6,795 bases of DNA, from the NCBI GenBank assembly GCA_021850955.1, contig JAJZKH010000035.1, positions 1 to 6,795 of the forward strand. Reading direction: 5' to 3'. A model generated the notes under the pieces. The model was not told the origin of the DNA. It searched no databases and saw nothing but the letters and a program-made list of their open reading frames with translations. Source of the stretch: Microcaldota archaeon. Its GTDB lineage: Archaea; Micrarchaeota; Micrarchaeia; Micrarchaeales; CABMGC01. The position numbers and the translations under genes are program-made. This document shows positions 1 through 6,135 of this stretch, in pieces. How positions within the stretch are numbered: the stretch's first letter is position 1; each line of letters starts with the position of its first letter.

Positions 1-2
1 TG

Positions 3-1157
3 TTCACTGGTCTGTATCTAAACGAACACAAAGTACATGAAACAGAAAAAGATAAGCTTTTGGATTTGACTAAATTCAATTTGGACTTGAAGGTTGAAAG
101 GCTTGCAGAATACTTTTCAAACAAAGGTTACAATACATTAGGGATTTCCAATAATCCAATGGTTTCCACTCAAACTGCCTTTGACATAGGCTTCCAGAAT
201 TTCTTCATGATAGATCCCTTCCCGGTAAGCAAGGAAGACCCAATATTCCAGGAAGCTAGAAGATTAGGTGCTAGTCCTAAAGAGATTGCATTAAAGCTCA
301 TAAAACAGGGCAAATTTGGAAAGATACTTGAATTCGCTAAACTACGTAAACGGGAAAAATTGATCGGCGAAGTAATAAATTTCCCATTGGATAAGGGCGC
401 TGAACTTACTAACAAACTGCTTTCAAACGGAAACTGGGAAAGCAAGTTCTTCAGGTTTATCAACTTTTTAGAGGTGCATGAACCTTACAGGAATTACAAC
501 TCCAAGGAAGTATGGGACAATGTTACCGGTATAAAGCCGATGAGCGAGAATTCGATAAAAAACATAAGAAAGGAATACATTGCTGAGATGAAATACCTGG
601 ATGATCAGATAGGTAAACTGATTTCAACGCTGAAAAAGGCGGGAAAATACGACAACACGATGATAATAGTAACCTCCGATCACGGACAGGCAATAAATGA
701 GCATGGCTACATGCTGCACAGCACTTACCTCTATGATGAACTAATTAGGATACCGATGATAATAAAATACCCAGGCAACAAAAAATTCGAGGCTAAAAAA
801 GGGTATCAGAACTTGGTTTACCTGCCAAAACTCATAAAAGATGTTTTAGACGGCGGTGATGATTCCTCAGTTTACTCTGAAACAACTTTCAGCGAAGCCT
901 ATGGGGCAGTTATTGTTTTACCCGGCGGGTACAAACACCGGGAAGAATACGTGAAGAAAACGTATGAAAAGCTGAGAAAGGCTGTATACAAAGATGGATT
1001 TAAGCTAACTGTAAACGGGACTGACGGCATAATCGAAGAATTCTTAGAAGACAACAAAGAGCTAAAAGTTGAAGATAACAAAGAAAAGGCAAAGGAATTG
1101 CTGGAAGAATTGGAGATATTCAAAGGCAAAGAGGAATTCAAAATACCTATACAATAA
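3..1157 (+). CDS. Sulfatase / alkaline-phosphatase-superfamily hydrolase, C-terminal part (5' end outside window)
   Basis: The reading frame is open from base 3 to the TAA at 1155-1157, giving 384 visible residues. The TTG at 60 is not the start: the frame before it already encodes FTGLYLNEHKVHE, which matches the sulfatase 'FTGLYPxxHGVH' region. The nucleophile motif CxPSR and the first metal ligands must lie before the window, probably some 70-90 residues upstream. Visible family marks are LAEYFSNKGYNTLGISNN (about residues 34-51), FLEVHEPY (about 155-162), the metal-binding TSDHG (about 224-228) and MLHSTYLYDELIRIPMIIKYPG (about 237-258). The last 80 residues are rich in Lys and Glu. Members of this family cleave sulfate or phosphate esters, and some transfer phospho-groups. 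I see no membrane segment in the visible part. The substrate is unknown; the neighbouring glycan genes suggest a sugar ester. Base composition is less AT-rich than in the next genes. Superfamily assignment is firm; true sulfatase activity is inference because the nucleophile is not visible. Confidence 0.88.
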   Translation, partial: FTGLYLNEHKVHETEKDKLLDLTKFNLDLKVERLAEYFSNKGYNTLGISNNPMVSTQTAFDIGFQNFFMIDPFPVSKEDPIFQEARRLGASPKEIALKLIKQGKFGKILEFAKLRKREKLIGEVINFPLDKGAELTNKLLSNGNWESKFFRFINFLEVHEPYRNYNSKEVWDNVTGIKPMSENSIKNIRKEYIAEMKYLDDQIGKLISTLKKAGKYDNTMIIVTSDHGQAINEHGYMLHSTYLYDELIRIPMIIKYPGNKKFEAKKGYQNLVYLPKLIKDVLDGGDDSSVYSETTFSEAYGAVIVLPGGYKHREEYVKKTYEKLRKAVYKDGFKLTVNGTDGIIEEFLEDNKELKVEDNKEKAKELLEELEIFKGKEEFKIPIQ

Positions 1158-1206
1158 AATTAAATATTAAAATATACTGAAAACATTATTAAACAAGGTT
1201 CTAATG

Positions 1207-1228
1207 ATTTACTAATTTTTTAGTAAGT
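1207..1228 (+). terminator. Small hairpin with T-rich loop, possible terminator
   Basis: TTACTAA (1209-1215) and TTAGTAA (1220-1226) are perfect inverted copies around a TTTT loop. The stem extends by a T-G wobble (1208/1227) and an A-T pair (1207/1228). It lies 49 bases after the sulfatase stop. A/T-only stems are weak, and archaeal termination depends mainly on T-runs, here six Ts at 1216-1221. The palindrome could equally be a regulator site upstream of the glycosyltransferase promoter. Confidence 0.3.
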
Positions 1229-1250
1229 AAAATATAAAAGGTTATTGAAA

Positions 1251-1258
1251 TTTAAATA
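1251..1258 (+). promoter_or_regulatory. Putative archaeal TATA box for the first glycosyltransferase
   Basis: TTTAAATA lies 25-32 bases before the ATG at 1283, which suits a leaderless transcript starting there. The same octamer at the same distance precedes the gene that starts at 6090 on the other strand. A second TATA-like element, CATATAAAA (1304-1312), lies 19-27 bases before the ATG at 1331 and may serve that start instead. Assigned by eye from spacing and composition only. Confidence 0.4.
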
Positions 1259-1270
1259 TTAATAAATGAA

Positions 1271-2161
1271 ATGTTAAAACCGATGTCTTTTATATATTCG
1301 ACGCATATAAAAAGTATTATATTGAGTTTTATGACGATTAAAACAAATAAAAACGAATTAGTAAGTGTTGTAATGTGTACACGTAATCGTCCATCCAAGG
1401 TTTTAGAAGCAATACAAACTGTATTAAATCAATCTTACCAAAATTTAGAACTTATAGTTGTTGATGGATCTGACACCAACGAAACAAGAACTAAAATCTC
1501 TAATTTAAAAGACTCTAGAATAATCTTATTAAAGGATGACGGAAAAGGGCTGTCATCCGCTAGAAACATCGGAATTAAAAAAGCAATCGGTAAATATATT
1601 TGTTTTCAGGATGATGACTGTATTTGGGATAAAAACAAAATTGAAAAACTTGTTGATGCAATATCAAATTCTAACACGGATGTAGGAGTAGTCTATTCTT
1701 CGCTTTATAGAACAATAAATGATAAAAAAGTTTTGTTACCACCCAAATGGGTTAAGAAAAAGGACGGAGATGTATCAGATATAATAATTTTTGCTAACTT
1801 AACTGATTCAGTTTCTATGCTGATTCCAAGAAATATAATATTGGAGATGGGCTGCTTTGATGAAACTTTGCACGGCGCTGAAGATTGGTATTTGGCCATA
1901 AAAATGTCAAAAAAATACAAATTTAAATTTTTAGAAGAACCGTTATTTATATCATATACTAATAAAGACAGCATAACTACTACACAAAGCCATAAAATAG
2001 CAGTTAAAACGGTTAAAAAAAGAATACTTAAAGATATAAACGGAAATTTTAGCAAAATAATAAGATATGAAATCCGTTCACAGCTATATAGAGCATTTTA
2101 TTTTTTATACAGAAGATACCCTAATAGCAAAATTTTTGCTTTAACAAAAATCTTACTTTAA
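1271..2161 (+). CDS. Family 2 glycosyltransferase (GT-A fold)
   Basis: This enzyme probably transfers a sugar from a nucleotide donor to a growing glycan on the inner face of the membrane. Numbering from the ATG at 1271 (296 residues), VSVVMCTRNRP (31-41) opens the nucleotide-binding half, LELIVVDGSD (59-68) is the second strand, GKGLSSARNIGIKKAIGKYI (91-110) is the donor-binding segment, FQDDDCIWD (112-120) carries the metal-binding DxD-type acidic cluster, and HGAEDWYLAIKMS (201-213) is the ED motif that supplies the catalytic base. The C-terminal 60 residues are basic, with aromatic residues, but show no clear transmembrane helix. The start is unresolved. The coordinates give the longest frame; ATG at 1283 has the best TATA spacing; ATG at 1331 leaves the ten or so residues before VSVVM usual for the family. 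It belongs to a different GT2 subfamily from the three paralogs downstream. Donor and acceptor sugars cannot be read from the sequence. It is convergent with the broken paralog, with 31 bases between the stops. Confidence 0.88.
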   Translation: MLKPMSFIYSTHIKSIILSFMTIKTNKNELVSVVMCTRNRPSKVLEAIQTVLNQSYQNLELIVVDGSDTNETRTKISNLKDSRIILLKDDGKGLSSARNIGIKKAIGKYICFQDDDCIWDKNKIEKLVDAISNSNTDVGVVYSSLYRTINDKKVLLPPKWVKKKDGDVSDIIIFANLTDSVSMLIPRNIILEMGCFDETLHGAEDWYLAIKMSKKYKFKFLEEPLFISYTNKDSITTTQSHKIAVKTVKKRILKDINGNFSKIIRYEIRSQLYRAFYFLYRRYPNSKIFALTKILL

Positions 2162-2192
2162 TTAAGAGATCATTATAATTAGGGTATTAATA

Positions 2193-3178
2193 CTATTTAG
2201 AAAATTGCTTTTTATAATATGAAATTATTTTATTGTCTGTTAAATTAGTATAGCATAAAATAGAACCATTTCCTAAAAGAACAATACGATTAAAACCCAG
2301 CTTAATCAATAAACCAAGTTGTTTGAATAGGGCATAATTTGAAATAATGCTTGTAGGTATAAAACCTATCCAATATTTTTTATTAATTCCTAATTTATGT
2401 GGATTTAAAAAATATTTTTCCATTTGAACGTACTCTAAATTTGAAGAAAAATTAGAGTAGACGGATATCTTAACCCTTGTCAATTTAAGATATATAAATA
2501 TTATCTTAAATAAAACAGTTGAAGAGAATTTACTACGCTTAACCTCTTTTAAATTCTTAAAACCAATTCCGATTATTGCATCTTTTATTAACCTTATTTT
2601 ACGCTTAATAAATTGAATACGATTTTTAGCGTAACGTCTTTCTCTATTCTTTATTATTTCATTATAAGCTAGATGAACGGGAATTTCAAATCTAGTAATT
2701 CCTTTACTTATAGCTCTGGCGTCAAATTCAGAATCCTCTGATGTATTCAAATCCGGCCAATTACCTATTTTGTTCATTGTTTTATAATCCATAAATTCAA
2801 AACCAAATGGGACACAATAATACTGATTTGTTTTGTAAACTTTTAAGATATTTTTAATTATTTTCCTAAATTATTTGAATAAATTGTATCAAGATCTACA
2901 TTAAAAACAAAATAACCACTTGTATTATTATATGCAATTGCATGTCCTGCCCCTCTAGTACACTTCTTCCCAATAACCTTAATATTCGGGTATAATTTAG
3001 CTAAATCATTAATTATTTCATAAGTCCCATCACCTGAATAATTGTCTACAACAACAAATTCAAAATTATCTTTGAAATTTTTAAGATTATTAACTATAGA
3101 TAGAATCGAGGGCTTAACTAATTTAGAATTATTATAAACGATTGCATATACACTAATAAGCAAAGGATTTCTCTTCAT
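2193..3178 (-). pseudogene. GT2 glycosyltransferase, paralog A, broken by one frameshift
   Basis: From the ATG at 3178-3176 the frame encodes 106 residues of a GT2 N-terminus: LLISVYAIVYNN (6-17), FVVVDNYSGDGT (41-52), KCTRGAGHAIAYNNTSG (72-88) and the metal-binding VDLDTIYS (94-101). It ends at TAA (2860-2858) directly after an AAAA run (2864-2861, minus strand). The frame one base back is open from that run to TAG at 2195-2193 and continues the alignment to the neighbouring paralogs without a gap: KIIKN, then VPFGF, NTSEDSEFDARAISKG with the ED motif, YSNFSSN and GFNRIVLLGNGSILCYTN. One extra A would restore a 328-residue protein, against 323 and 325 residues in the intact paralogs. Nothing else looks damaged, so the lesion is recent, a sequencing or assembly indel, or bypassed in the cell. 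The ATG at 3202 would add a Leu/Phe-rich octamer, but it falls on the TATA box, so 3178 is preferred. As written, no full-length enzyme would be made. Confidence 0.85.
2858..2866 (-). other. Frameshift site in glycosyltransferase paralog A
   Basis: On the minus strand the codons read GGA AAA TAA. Moving back one base gives AAA ATA ATT, which matches the paralogs. Only four As are present, and the site is not a canonical X-XXY-YYZ slippery heptamer, although a Lys-tRNA on AAA could re-pair perfectly one base back when the stop codon enters the A site. A one-base loss from an A5 run is the simplest reading. Confidence 0.8.
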
Positions 3179-3200
3179 AAGTAACAATAGAAAAAATAAC

Positions 3201-3208
3201 AATATATG
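3201..3208 (-). promoter_or_regulatory. Putative TATA box for glycosyltransferase paralog A
   Basis: On the minus strand CATATATT occupies positions -30 to -23 relative to the ATG at 3178, the expected place for an archaeal TATA box driving a leaderless transcript. It supports 3178 rather than 3202 as the start. The intact promoter suggests that the broken gene is still transcribed. Confidence 0.5.
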
Positions 3209-3226
3209 AAGAGTAAACTGCGCAAA

Positions 3227-3234
3227 TTTTATAA
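3227..3234 (+). promoter_or_regulatory. Putative TATA box for glycosyltransferase paralog B
   Basis: TTTTATAA sits 23-30 bases before the ATG at 3257 with no Shine-Dalgarno between, fitting a leaderless transcript. Together with the minus-strand box at 3201-3208 it makes a compact divergent promoter in the 78-base gap between paralogs A and B. The two boxes are only 18 bases apart, so the two promoters may compete for TBP/TFB. Confidence 0.5.
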
Positions 3235-3256
3235 GTAAAGTTTTAAATTATAATTA

Positions 3257-4228
3257 ATGGAAATAAGTATATACGGTACTTGCTATAACAACGCTAAAAT
3301 TATAGGCAAGTGTTTGGATTCAATAGTTTCACAATTTGATCTTAATAGAGATGTAGAATTGGTTGTAGTTGATAACTTCTCAACTGATGGAACATGGGAG
3401 ATACTTAATGAATATGCTAAAAAATATAAAAACATTAAATTGTTAAGAGAGCCCTGCAGCCGAGGAAAAGGCAGAAAAATCGCCTATGATAATAGTACAA
3501 GTAAATATAGCTTTTATATTGATTTCGATACTATTTATTCTCCATTGCTATCAAAATTAATAAATCAAATAAAATCCGGATACCAAGGAAATAAAATAAT
3601 GCCATTCGGATTTTTGGATAAAGATACGATGATGAAAATTGGTGGGTGGAACGATTTAAATAACGCTGAGGATGGGGAGCTTGAAGCCAGAGCTATAAGT
3701 AAGGGTATCCAGTTGTGTACATTTCCAGCAAGAGTTTATGCAAATGAGATCCCCTCTACTAAAAGAGGGCTTAGATTTAGAAAAAGAAGATTATCTATAA
3801 AATTTTTTTTAAGGCAGTATAGAATCACAAGGGACGGACTTATTGGCAGAGGAATAAAAAACATAAAAGTAATTAAAAGAGCGTATAAAGGTAAGAAAAG
3901 ATTTTTGGTTTATTTGGTGTACATAATGTTAAAATTAGAGAGGAAAAAGACTAAATCGTATTCTAACTTTGATTCTAATGCTGAATTAATACAAAGAAAT
4001 AGAAACTTACTTGATCCAAAGGAGTATAGAATAGATAAATCTTACTGGATTTATGCATTCTCAACTAGATTTATTTCAAAAGAGGCTATAACTAGAATCG
4101 TAAATATACTTTTTAGTTATGGATTTAATAGGCTAGAGATATTGCCAAGCGATTCTATACTTGTTTACACAGATGAAACATCCAAAAAATTTGTAGAAGA
4201 AGCAATTAATCTTATAAATACCCTATAA
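3257..4228 (+). CDS. Family 2 glycosyltransferase, paralog B (intact)
   Basis: A 323-residue enzyme with a GT-A fold in the N-terminal half. MEISIYGTCYNN (1-12) is the first strand, so the ATG at 3257 leaves no surplus N-terminus. ELVVVDNFSTDGTWEIL (34-50) is the nucleotide-binding turn, CSRGKGRKIAYDNS (67-80) the donor-side segment, YIDFDTIYSP (87-96) the DxD metal site (D89, D91), and NNAEDGELEARAISKG (135-150) the ED motif (E138, D139). A basic middle part (about 168-232) may lie along the membrane or bind a lipid-linked acceptor. The C-terminal 90 residues (YSNFDSN at 235-241, DPKEYRIDKSYW at 253-264, GFNR at 289-292, DSILVYTDE at 299-307) form a block shared with paralogs A and C that I do not recognise. 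The first 44 aligned residues match paralog C at 29 positions by hand count. It is divergent from A and convergent with C, with 7 bases between stops. A sugar transferase in glycan assembly is likely; donor and acceptor are unknown. Confidence 0.87.
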   Translation: MEISIYGTCYNNAKIIGKCLDSIVSQFDLNRDVELVVVDNFSTDGTWEILNEYAKKYKNIKLLREPCSRGKGRKIAYDNSTSKYSFYIDFDTIYSPLLSKLINQIKSGYQGNKIMPFGFLDKDTMMKIGGWNDLNNAEDGELEARAISKGIQLCTFPARVYANEIPSTKRGLRFRKRRLSIKFFLRQYRITRDGLIGRGIKNIKVIKRAYKGKKRFLVYLVYIMLKLERKKTKSYSNFDSNAELIQRNRNLLDPKEYRIDKSYWIYAFSTRFISKEAITRIVNILFSYGFNRLEILPSDSILVYTDETSKKFVEEAINLINTL

Positions 4229-4235
4229 AAATTTA

Positions 4236-5213
4236 CTAATATTTAGAATAAAAATTCATTGAATAATCTAGTAATTCTCTATCAGTAAACTGCGTATACA
4301 GTAATATCAATCCATTCTCTAAAAACTTAAACCTGTCGAAACCCAAGGCAATGTGATTTTCTATAAGTTTGTTAGCAGTAGAAAGATCTAAAAACCGTGG
4401 CTGTACATAGGAAAGCCAGTATTTATTATCAATACCAAATTTTTTAGGATCTAATAAAATTTCATTACGCTTTAAATATTCAGTATTAGAGGACAGATTT
4501 GAATAAGCATATATTTCATCTCTTGTCAACTTCATTTTTATAAGAATTAAAAAAGAAAAAATTCTCTTTACACCGTGATATCTTCTTTTTAATTCGGCAA
4601 AGGTAGTTACTCCTCTGCCCTTTATACCATAAACTGTGTTTCTATATAGTCGCTTTAAAAACTTTATAGTATTTTTTTCATACCTCCTATCTCTGTTACC
4701 TGAAGTTATATAATTTTTCGAAACTGTAATAGTAGGAAAATACACTTTAATCCCTTTATTAACGGCTCTTGCGCAAAATTCTAAATCTTCATAGGTATTC
4801 ATGTCCTTCCAAGGCATAAGCGTATCTGCAGTTTTCCTGTCCATAAAACCAAAGGGTAACATGGTACCTGTTTCGTATTTTTCTGCAAATGAATTTATTA
4901 TTTTTGAAAAAACTGGTAAGTAGATCGTGTCTAAATCAACATAAAAGGTATATTTACCATGAGTATTCCTATAAGCTTCTGTTCTTCCAACTCCTTTGGT
5001 ACATTTCATCTGCATGACATGAAAGTTTTTGAATTTTTTTGAATAATTTTGAAGTACATCAAAAGTGCCATCAGTAGAGAAATTATCTACTACGACAAAC
5101 TCAAAATCTCCATTAAAATTAAATTGAGATGTTAAAGACTTTAAACAATCGCCTATTGCAAATATGGAGTTATACACCGTGCCATATACACTAATTTTTA
5201 TTTTTGTATCCAT
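4236..5213 (-). CDS. Family 2 glycosyltransferase, paralog C (intact)
   Basis: A 325-residue member of the same subfamily as A and B. KISVYGTVYNS (6-16) and FVVVDNFSTDGTFDVL (39-54) form the nucleotide-binding part. CTKGVGRTEAYRNTHGKY (71-88) is the donor-side segment, YVDLDTIYLP (91-100) the DxD metal site (D93, D95), and NTYEDLEFCARAVNKG (139-154) carries the ED motif (E142, D143). The basic middle region is followed by the shared C-terminal block: YSNLSSN (237-243), DPKKFGIDNKYW (255-266), GFDR (291-294) and GLILLYTQ (301-308). The start at 5213 lies 23 bases inside the end of the upstream gene on the same strand, in another frame, which points to co-transcription and probably translational coupling. 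The preceding bases are purine-rich but contain no clear Shine-Dalgarno. Residues between the conserved motifs differ strongly from B, so donor or acceptor may differ too. The specific linkage cannot be predicted. Confidence 0.87.
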   Translation of the reverse strand: MDTKIKISVYGTVYNSIFAIGDCLKSLTSQFNFNGDFEFVVVDNFSTDGTFDVLQNYSKKFKNFHVMQMKCTKGVGRTEAYRNTHGKYTFYVDLDTIYLPVFSKIINSFAEKYETGTMLPFGFMDRKTADTLMPWKDMNTYEDLEFCARAVNKGIKVYFPTITVSKNYITSGNRDRRYEKNTIKFLKRLYRNTVYGIKGRGVTTFAELKRRYHGVKRIFSFLILIKMKLTRDEIYAYSNLSSNTEYLKRNEILLDPKKFGIDNKYWLSYVQPRFLDLSTANKLIENHIALGFDRFKFLENGLILLYTQFTDRELLDYSMNFYSKY

Positions 5214-6090
5214 AATTTTCTCTTTCTTTGTATACAGTGTTAAAATATATTAAACTATTTAAATCACGAAACGTCCTAGCAGGTAAATTTCCAAGCGAAC
5301 TTCCAACCAAATCTTGTATAGACATATCTATAAATACAAACTTTGCAGTTGAATTATTTAGCCACATTAAAAGATCTTCTGAACTATTTATGCAAACTTC
5401 ATCGAAAACCTCTCCATTTTTGCTGGTTAAAAATTTCTGAGAAAATATAATAAATGCACTATTTATTGGAAGAATATTGATTTTTTTATAGAAAAGCATA
5501 TCAAGAACCTTATGACGATAAGTTCTACCAAAATATAAAATTCCAAAATTAGAAAAGATGTGATCAAAACTTGGCCTTTTAAGCTTATTGAAAATCTTAA
5601 AGAAAGCTGTTGATTTTACCAAATAAGAAGCACGAAAATGCCCATTATTCGTTGGCTTAGCAGAAATTATATCGCCATTTAAATTAAGTAGTTTATTCTT
5701 TAGTAATGACATAGGATCTATTTTAGTTATATCATCATTTGATATAACTACCCAACTTGGTTTGTATCTTAAAGCATATTTTAAACCATAATTGCAGCTT
5801 CTCGCATAGTTGAAGAAAGGACCATTACTCTCTACAAACACAATCTGCTGACCTTTAAATATGTTGTTTGCGCAGTTCTTTGCAAACTCACCCTCATGAT
5901 TTGCTGTTGGTATTACAATTACTATGTCCTTGTCCCCTTCTACTTCGTAGATTTTCATCGGAGCGCCCGGTCTATTTTTCATCCATTCTATTAACTGCTC
6001 TGGCGTATCGAAATGATCATAGAATTTTATAACATCATCTACGTTCTTGCTGGTAAACAATCTGTTCAATTCGTCTAATTCCTCTGGCAT
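5191..6090 (-). CDS. Divergent GT-A-type glycosyltransferase with N-terminal extension
   Basis: A 299-residue protein. Residues 1-50 are a charged, probably helical extension with a TPEQLIEWMKNRP segment (29-41) that ordinary GT2 enzymes lack. The GT-A core then begins: DIVIVIPTAN (55-64), QIVFVESNG (82-90), NYARSCNYGLKYAL (94-107, like the ARNxG donor segment), WVVISNDD (113-120, acidic pair D119/D120 where the DxD motif is expected), and NSSEDLLMWL (235-244, the ED motif). The tail QDLVGSSLGNLPARTFRDLNSL (about 259-280) recalls the 'S...R...RS..yf..K' end of WbbL-type rhamnosyltransferases. With rmlC and rmlB transcribed divergently next door, a rhamnosyl or deoxyhexosyl transfer is possible but unproven. 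The ATG at 6090 is supported by a TATA box at the leaderless distance. The 3' end overlaps the start of paralog C by 23 bases, so the two probably form one operon. I am confident of the superfamily and unsure of the substrate. Confidence 0.72.
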   Translation of the reverse strand: MPEELDELNRLFTSKNVDDVIKFYDHFDTPEQLIEWMKNRPGAPMKIYEVEGDKDIVIVIPTANHEGEFAKNCANNIFKGQQIVFVESNGPFFNYARSCNYGLKYALRYKPSWVVISNDDITKIDPMSLLKNKLLNLNGDIISAKPTNNGHFRASYLVKSTAFFKIFNKLKRPSFDHIFSNFGILYFGRTYRHKVLDMLFYKKINILPINSAFIIFSQKFLTSKNGEVFDEVCINSSEDLLMWLNNSTAKFVFIDMSIQDLVGSSLGNLPARTFRDLNSLIYFNTVYKERENYGYKNKN

Positions 6091-6105
6091 AAATTAAAAG
6101 ATACA

Positions 6106-6113
6106 TTATTTAA
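6106..6113 (+). promoter_or_regulatory. Putative TATA element for rmlC
   Basis: TTATTTAA occupies -30 to -23 before the ATG at 6136. The gap between the two divergent starts is only 45 bases (6091-6135), so this element abuts the opposite-strand box at 6115-6122. Recruitment for the glycosyltransferase operon and for rmlC could be mutually exclusive. Assigned by spacing and composition only. Confidence 0.4.
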
Positions 6114-6114
6114 G

Positions 6115-6122
6115 TATTTAAA
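6115..6122 (-). promoter_or_regulatory. Putative TATA box for the divergent glycosyltransferase operon
   Basis: On the minus strand TTTAAATA lies 25-32 bases before the ATG at 6090, inside a longer A/T-only stretch (6115-6130). The gene has no Shine-Dalgarno, fitting a leaderless transcript. The octamer is the same as the one placed before the ATG at 1283. Confidence 0.45.
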
Positions 6123-6135
6123 TATAAAATATTGA

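Larger units (their letters stand above)
1158..1270. other. Intergenic region between sulfatase and first glycosyltransferase
   Basis: A very A/T-rich gap of 113 bases. It holds a hairpin with a T-rich loop (1207-1228) and TATA-like stretches at 1231-1239 and 1251-1258. I see no open frame or RNA gene in it. It probably carries the 3' end of the sulfatase transcript and the promoter of the following glycosyltransferase. Confidence 0.6.

Noticed and set aside
170..463. Opposite-strand open frames inside the sulfatase (170-463 and 899-1141)
   Set aside because: Ser/Leu/Phe-rich translations typical of the antisense of an AT-rich gene, with no motifs, and fully covered by a well-supported gene.
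60..1157. TTG at 60 as start of the sulfatase gene
   Set aside because: The frame is open upstream to the window edge and encodes the conserved FTGLY...H segment, so the gene begins outside the window.
1705..2055. Minus-strand frame inside the first glycosyltransferase
   Set aside because: It is the antisense of the conserved GT2 region and has no family features or promoter.
2193..2792. A separate small gene starting at ATG 2792
   Set aside because: It is the C-terminal half of the frameshifted glycosyltransferase. The same frame is open further upstream to 2864 and carries the missing motif residues, and there is no promoter for an independent gene.
2858..2866. Programmed -1 ribosomal frameshifting as the main explanation
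   Set aside because: The run is only four As, the heptamer is not canonical, no obvious downstream stem was seen, and paralogs B and C encode the same region in one frame. Kept only as a minor possibility.
3179..3202. Leu/Phe-rich N-terminus (from an ATG at 3202) as a signal peptide of paralog A
   Set aside because: The codons overlap the TATA box at 3201-3208, the other two paralogs have no such extension, and GT2 enzymes of this type are cytosolic-facing. ATG at 3178 fits better.
5228..5440. 70-residue plus-strand frame opposite the divergent transferase
   Set aside because: It lies wholly within a supported gene on the other strand, with no recognisable motif.
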